In this document: positions 44,795-48,063 of the stretch, in pieces | Layout of the letters: each line of letters opens with the position of its first letter | How positions within the stretch are numbered: position 1 is the first letter of the stretch | Program-made: the position numbers and the translations under genes | The notes under the pieces: model-generated | The model's database searches: none | Seen by the model: the letters and a program-made list of their open reading frames with translations, nothing else | What the model was told of the DNA's origin: nothing | From: Leptospira sp. 96542 | GTDB lineage: Bacteria > Spirochaetota > Leptospiria > Leptospirales > Leptospiraceae | Direction of reading: 5' to 3' | Length of the DNA stretch: 48,063 nt | Assembly (NCBI GenBank): GCA_029310945.1 | Contig: JARJFC010000032.1 | Coordinates: 1-48,063 of the forward strand

Positions 44795-45709
44795 TTAAAC
44801 AAATAATCCTTCGACAGACAAGTATCTTTCACCTGTGTCATAACAGAATGTAAGTACTTTTGAACCCGGAGGGATCTCCTTTAATTTTTTGGATACGGCT
44901 GCGAGGCTGGCACCACTGGAAGTTCCAATGAATATCCCTTCTTTTTTAGCCGCAAGAACTGCCATTGTGTAAGATTCTTCTTTACCAACTGTGATGATAC
45001 CATCAAGCAACTCTGTTTTACAGTTCTTCGGAATGAACCCAGCTCCTATGCCTTGCAATGGATGAGGGCCTGGTTTGCCACCGCTGAGAACCGGCGAACC
45101 TTCTGGTTCCACTGCGAGTACTTTCAATTTGGGAAACCTTTTTTTTAGGTTTTCCGCGCAACCTGTGATATGACCACCCGTTCCCACGCCTGTGATGATA
45201 TAATCCAATCCTTCTGGAAAATCTTTTGCAATTTCTTCCGCAGTTTTTTCACGGTGGGCTTGTATATTTGCTTCGTTCTCAAACTGTTGGGGCATCCAAG
45301 CTTTGGGATTTGTGGCAACAATCTCTTGCGCTTTTGCGATGGCTCCAGGCATTCCTTTTTCGCGTGGTGTCAATTCAAAGTTTGCACCATAAGCCGCCAT
45401 TGCACGTCGTCTTTCTACGGACATATGTTCTGGCATAACGAGGGTTATAGGATACCCCTTGACAGCAGCTACCATGGCAAGACCAATTCCTGTATTGCCT
45501 GATGTGGGTTCGACAATGATGGAATCTTTAGTGAGTTTGCCCGATTTTTCAGCGTCCTCAATCATGGCGAGGGCAATCCGATCTTTGATGGAACCACCTG
45601 GGTTTTGGCGCTCTAACTTCATCCAAACTTCGTGTTCAGTTCCAAAAAGTCGAGAAAGGCGAACATGTGGTGTGTTTCCAATTGCTTCTAAAATACTATT
45701 TAATTTCAT
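44795..45709 (-). CDS. cysK: cysteine synthase A (O-acetylserine thiol-lyase)
   Basis: CysK joins sulfide and O-acetylserine to make cysteine, the final step after the sulfate-reducing genes in this window. The PLP lysine is Lys42 in [44 protein letters not shown] and GIGAGFIP are classic. It has 304 residues. GGGGAG precedes ATG 45709. Next on the same strand come topA (12 bases) and hemH, an unusual grouping that suggests a shared transcript. Confidence 0.95.
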   Translation of the reverse strand: MKLNSILEAIGNTPHVRLSRLFGTEHEVWMKLERQNPGGSIKDRIALAMIEDAEKSGKLTKDSIIVEPTSGNTGIGLAMVAAVKGYPITLVMPEHMSVERRRAMAAYGANFELTPREKGMPGAIAKAQEIVATNPKAWMPQQFENEANIQAHREKTAEEIAKDFPEGLDYIITGVGTGGHITGCAENLKKRFPKLKVLAVEPEGSPVLSGGKPGPHPLQGIGAGFIPKNCKTELLDGIITVGKEESYTMAVLAAKKEGIFIGTSSGASLAAVSKKLKEIPPGSKVLTFCYDTGERYLSVEGLFV

Positions 45710-45767
45710 ACTTACTCCCCAGGATCAGTTTACGGAAAAAACCCCATTTGTCCACGAAGAAAATGGA

Positions 45768-46649
45768 TTATGGAACATGAAAGGATGTGATCTTTTGGTA
45801 ATCTTCCTTCATTTGTTTAAGCACAAAAGGATGGTTTTCCACACGAATCGCCTTTTCCAAGTAAGGTGCAGCAATACTCAAATCGAATCTACCGAGGGCT
45901 TCCGATGCTTTTTTTCGAATTTCTGGATTTGCATCTTTTAGGCTCTCCGTGACAGAACGAAAGTTTTGGTTAGCCATTTTTTCCAAACCTAAAATGGAGG
46001 AAAGTATGGATATCTTTGCATAAGGATCATTTTCCTTACCCAATTGATCTGTTAAGGGTTGTATGTTGTCCTTATTACCAATGAAAAAAAGTGCATCAGC
46101 AGCAGAGGATCGAATGTAAAAATTAGGCGATTGTAGAGCATTTTTAATTTCGGTTAAAGATTCTTCATTCGTAGGAATGGATCCAAGGGCACGCAAAATC
46201 TCTCCGCAAGCGAGAACCATCGTATGTTCATTTTCTCCAAAAAAATAAGGACTAGAAAGACTTGTATTGGTTTTGGGGACACCACCTAATGTTTGCTTAA
46301 CTTCAGTTCGTTCGACAAACGAGAGTGATTCTTTTTTATACACTTTGATCAAGGGTTGTATGGCAATGACTTCTCCTTTTTTTGCAAGGGCTTTCGCCGC
46401 ATAAAACTTAACGGCGGCTGAGTTTACTGGAGATGACGGGAAATTAGGATTCCCTTCTAGTGTGGTGATGATGTCTCGAACACCCCTACTCCCACTAATA
46501 AACGTTAATCTATCGATTGCATCTCTGATCTCAGATACATCTGATGAAGATAACCTTAATTTTTGTTTTGCGTAATAATCATCTACATCTTCCGCATTTA
46601 AAAAAGAAAAAATCGATATAAAATAGATAACGCCGATAAATTTATTCAT
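45768..46649 (-). CDS. secreted HEAT-repeat protein
   Basis: The 293-residue protein has a signal peptide (KFIGVIYFISIFSFLNA, cleavage after LNA) followed by helical repeats of HEAT/PBS-lyase type, for example NSAAVKFYAAKALAKKGEVI, PNFYIRSSAADALFFIGNKD, NPEIRKKASEALGRFDLSIA and HPFVLKQMKEDYQKI. These repeats are protein-binding scaffolds, common in Leptospira. No catalytic motif is seen and the partner is unknown. It lies 58 bases upstream of cysK in the same direction. Confidence 0.8.
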   Translation of the reverse strand: MNKFIGVIYFISIFSFLNAEDVDDYYAKQKLRLSSSDVSEIRDAIDRLTFISGSRGVRDIITTLEGNPNFPSSPVNSAAVKFYAAKALAKKGEVIAIQPLIKVYKKESLSFVERTEVKQTLGGVPKTNTSLSSPYFFGENEHTMVLACGEILRALGSIPTNEESLTEIKNALQSPNFYIRSSAADALFFIGNKDNIQPLTDQLGKENDPYAKISILSSILGLEKMANQNFRSVTESLKDANPEIRKKASEALGRFDLSIAAPYLEKAIRVENHPFVLKQMKEDYQKITSFHVP

Positions 46650-46690
46650 TTAGGAAAACCCCTATGCGGAAATTAAGTCTTAAATGATGT

Positions 46691-47239
46691 TTAGTTCTCT
46701 TTCAATTTTTCGGCAACTTCTTTCAATTTTTCAGAAAGGTCACCCAATGTAGCGTTGTCTTCGACAAGGATACTTTGGCTAAATTTTTCGAGGTCCTTTT
46801 GGATTTGTTCTTTCTTCTCACTGGCACGCATCGCCATTTTTTTTAGTAGATCTTCGCGGTAATTGCTGAAGTCTACCTCGCGCAGTTCACCAAGTTCGAC
46901 CATGGAGTTTACGATTTTTTCCAAACGTTCTGAAGTTAGGTAATTGGCTCCAATCCCACCAAGCACCAATCGCTCAAAAAGCCCAGACACATCCCTTCCC
47001 GTTTCACGGATAAGCGAGGTGAGCATAAAATTAGAAAAGTCTTCGTTTCGTTGCCCTAGACTCACTTTTAAGAATGTTTGTCCTAAAATTTTTGGTGTGA
47101 TGTCCTCGCCAGACATATTGTCTTGCACTTTGATTTCCTCACCACCTATGATCATTTTTGCCACATCCTCCAAAGTTATGGTGGAACTGGTTTCAGGATC
47201 GTAAAGCCGTCGGTTTGCGTATCTCTTGAGGAGCTTCAT
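46691..47239 (-). CDS. PhaR-like polyhydroxyalkanoate synthesis regulator
   Basis: The N-terminus [20 protein letters not shown] with [10 protein letters not shown] and the later DITPKILGQ match the PHB accumulation regulator DNA-binding domain (PhaR/PhbR). After about residue 85 comes a helical tail ending in a charged coiled coil ([31 protein letters not shown]), as in phasin-like members. Many bacteria without PHA synthesis keep such a protein, so its target here is uncertain. ATG 47239 (182 residues) begins exactly at the family start; the frame stays open 45 codons more, but this extra part is not family-like. Divergent from the gene at 47296. Confidence 0.82.
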   Translation of the reverse strand: MKLLKRYANRRLYDPETSSTITLEDVAKMIIGGEEIKVQDNMSGEDITPKILGQTFLKVSLGQRNEDFSNFMLTSLIRETGRDVSGLFERLVLGGIGANYLTSERLEKIVNSMVELGELREVDFSNYREDLLKKMAMRASEKKEQIQKDLEKFSQSILVEDNATLGDLSEKLKEVAEKLKEN

Positions 47240-47295
47240 ACAAATCATTTTTAAAATGACTTCCCTAGACAGGTGGTCAACTAAAATACATTGTA

Positions 47296-48063
47296 ATGAC
47301 TTTCTTCTTCGGTGCCGTTTTGACACAACTTCCAAATGCGGAAACAGAACTTTTAAAGGTTTGGTTAACTGCAAATGGATTCCTCGTGCGAGAGGTAAAT
47401 TCCAAAAATTGGAAGGACTTAAACGATGGAATTCGAATTTTTACAAAACCAAGTCCTGAACTCGCCAAAGAATTACTCGAATGGAGCATCGAACCACTGC
47501 TATATGGTAATTTTTCAAATTCCGAATTAGAAGATTACAAAACCGTTGGAGTGAGCTTATTTTGGAACAAACCAAAATCAGAGATTACAAAACTTCCATT
47601 ATCCCCTCTTGGGCCAACAAACTCACAGTGGACGATCCTCACTAAAAATAAACTCCTAGACAAACAACTTTCCTTATTTTTAAAACTTATGGGTCAAACG
47701 GTGCATGTAGAAGGAAACTTAGAACACAGCATCAAACGAATACAAACACACCCAATACATTTTTTCATTGTGAATTGGGATGAATTGGATTTAAAAACTG
47801 TTGTTCCTGTTTTAAAAAAATTAAAAAATGAACGCAGATTTTTATGCATTGGAATCAAAGACTTCTTAAAAGACAATTTGTATCGTGATTTAAAAACAGG
47901 CATTACCGAAATTTCAGAAGTACTGGTCAATCAGTCGGAGATCCTGAATGTTATTTTGCATTCTTTTCCAATGGATCCGAATCAAAAAACATATCCGAAT
48001 CAATCGGTACCGGTAAAAAAACTTGGATTCACTTTCCAAGAACGCAAAGTCCCAATTTCAATA
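47296..48063 (+). CDS. hypothetical protein, cut by the window end
   Basis: An open frame begins at ATG 47296 and has no stop through the last base, giving 256 residues so far. I do not recognise it. It starts [20 protein letters not shown] and later has [19 protein letters not shown] and [16 protein letters not shown], alternating strands and helices like a CheY-type or pseudo-receiver fold, but the phospho-acceptor Asp pattern is not clear. No good ribosome binding site stands before the ATG. It shares a 56-bp divergent promoter region with the PhaR-like gene. Confidence 0.65.
   Translation, partial: MTFFFGAVLTQLPNAETELLKVWLTANGFLVREVNSKNWKDLNDGIRIFTKPSPELAKELLEWSIEPLLYGNFSNSELEDYKTVGVSLFWNKPKSEITKLPLSPLGPTNSQWTILTKNKLLDKQLSLFLKLMGQTVHVEGNLEHSIKRIQTHPIHFFIVNWDELDLKTVVPVLKKLKNERRFLCIGIKDFLKDNLYRDLKTGITEISEVLVNQSEILNVILHSFPMDPNQKTYPNQSVPVKKLGFTFQERKVPISI

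Overview
The window looks like chromosomal DNA of a spirochaete of the genus Leptospira, probably a free-living (saprophytic) species. The evidence is a low-GC, tightly packed gene set; spirochaete-type flagellar hook genes; a hemA-hemCD-hemB-hemL-hemE-hemN-hemG cluster ending in a convergent hemH; a fused HemC/HemD protein as described for Leptospira; and a bacterial type A RNase P RNA. The genus call is solid inference; the saprophyte call is weaker. No rRNA, tRNA, CRISPR array, insertion sequence or prophage was seen.

Layout. 1-2400 is accessory-like: a gene-poor start, two tandem paralogues of an unknown family separated by a palindromic ~106-bp element, and a decayed DUF1801 gene. 2374-6934 holds housekeeping genes: a radical-SAM photolyase-like protein, trpC, a STAS protein, murD and fabI. 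6998-12404 (minus) is a probable signalling operon: a membrane-anchored TPR protein with a methyltransferase-like C-terminus, a multi-pass membrane protein, and a GAF/HD-GYP phosphodiesterase. 12433-16106 (minus) is fliK-flgD-flgE with an intrinsic terminator after flgE.

16305-30060 is an assimilatory sulfate block: sulfate ABC transporter (sbp-cysT-cysW-cysA), iron-sulfur type CysH, CysD and CysN, a clavaminate-synthase-like dioxygenase plus BASS transporter, sulfite reductase (cysJ-cysI, minus), and the two siroheme enzymes. CysN has no fused APS kinase and CysH has the cysteine pattern of APS reductases, so the route probably goes sulfate -> APS -> sulfite -> sulfide. cysK at 44795-45709 would take sulfide to cysteine. 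30062-33525 holds a lipoprotein gene, a NERD/degenerate-helicase gene that runs into the 3' end of rnpB, rnpB itself, a small secreted protein and msrB.

33630-42909 is the haem pathway from glutamyl-tRNA to protohaem; uroporphyrinogen III made by HemCD also feeds the nearby siroheme enzymes, tying the sulfur and tetrapyrrole blocks together. 42890-48063 holds topA and cysK upstream of hemH, a HEAT-repeat protein, a PhaR-like regulator and a gene cut by the window edge.

The best leads are: two housekeeping genes (trpC, topA) with no canonical start codon where the family start must lie; FlgE with Ser in place of the spirochaete cross-linking Cys; ferrochelatase with a [2Fe-2S]-type cysteine set; the rnpB/NERD overlap; and the TPR-methyltransferase/membrane/HD-GYP operon. 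All domain calls were made by eye without database searches.
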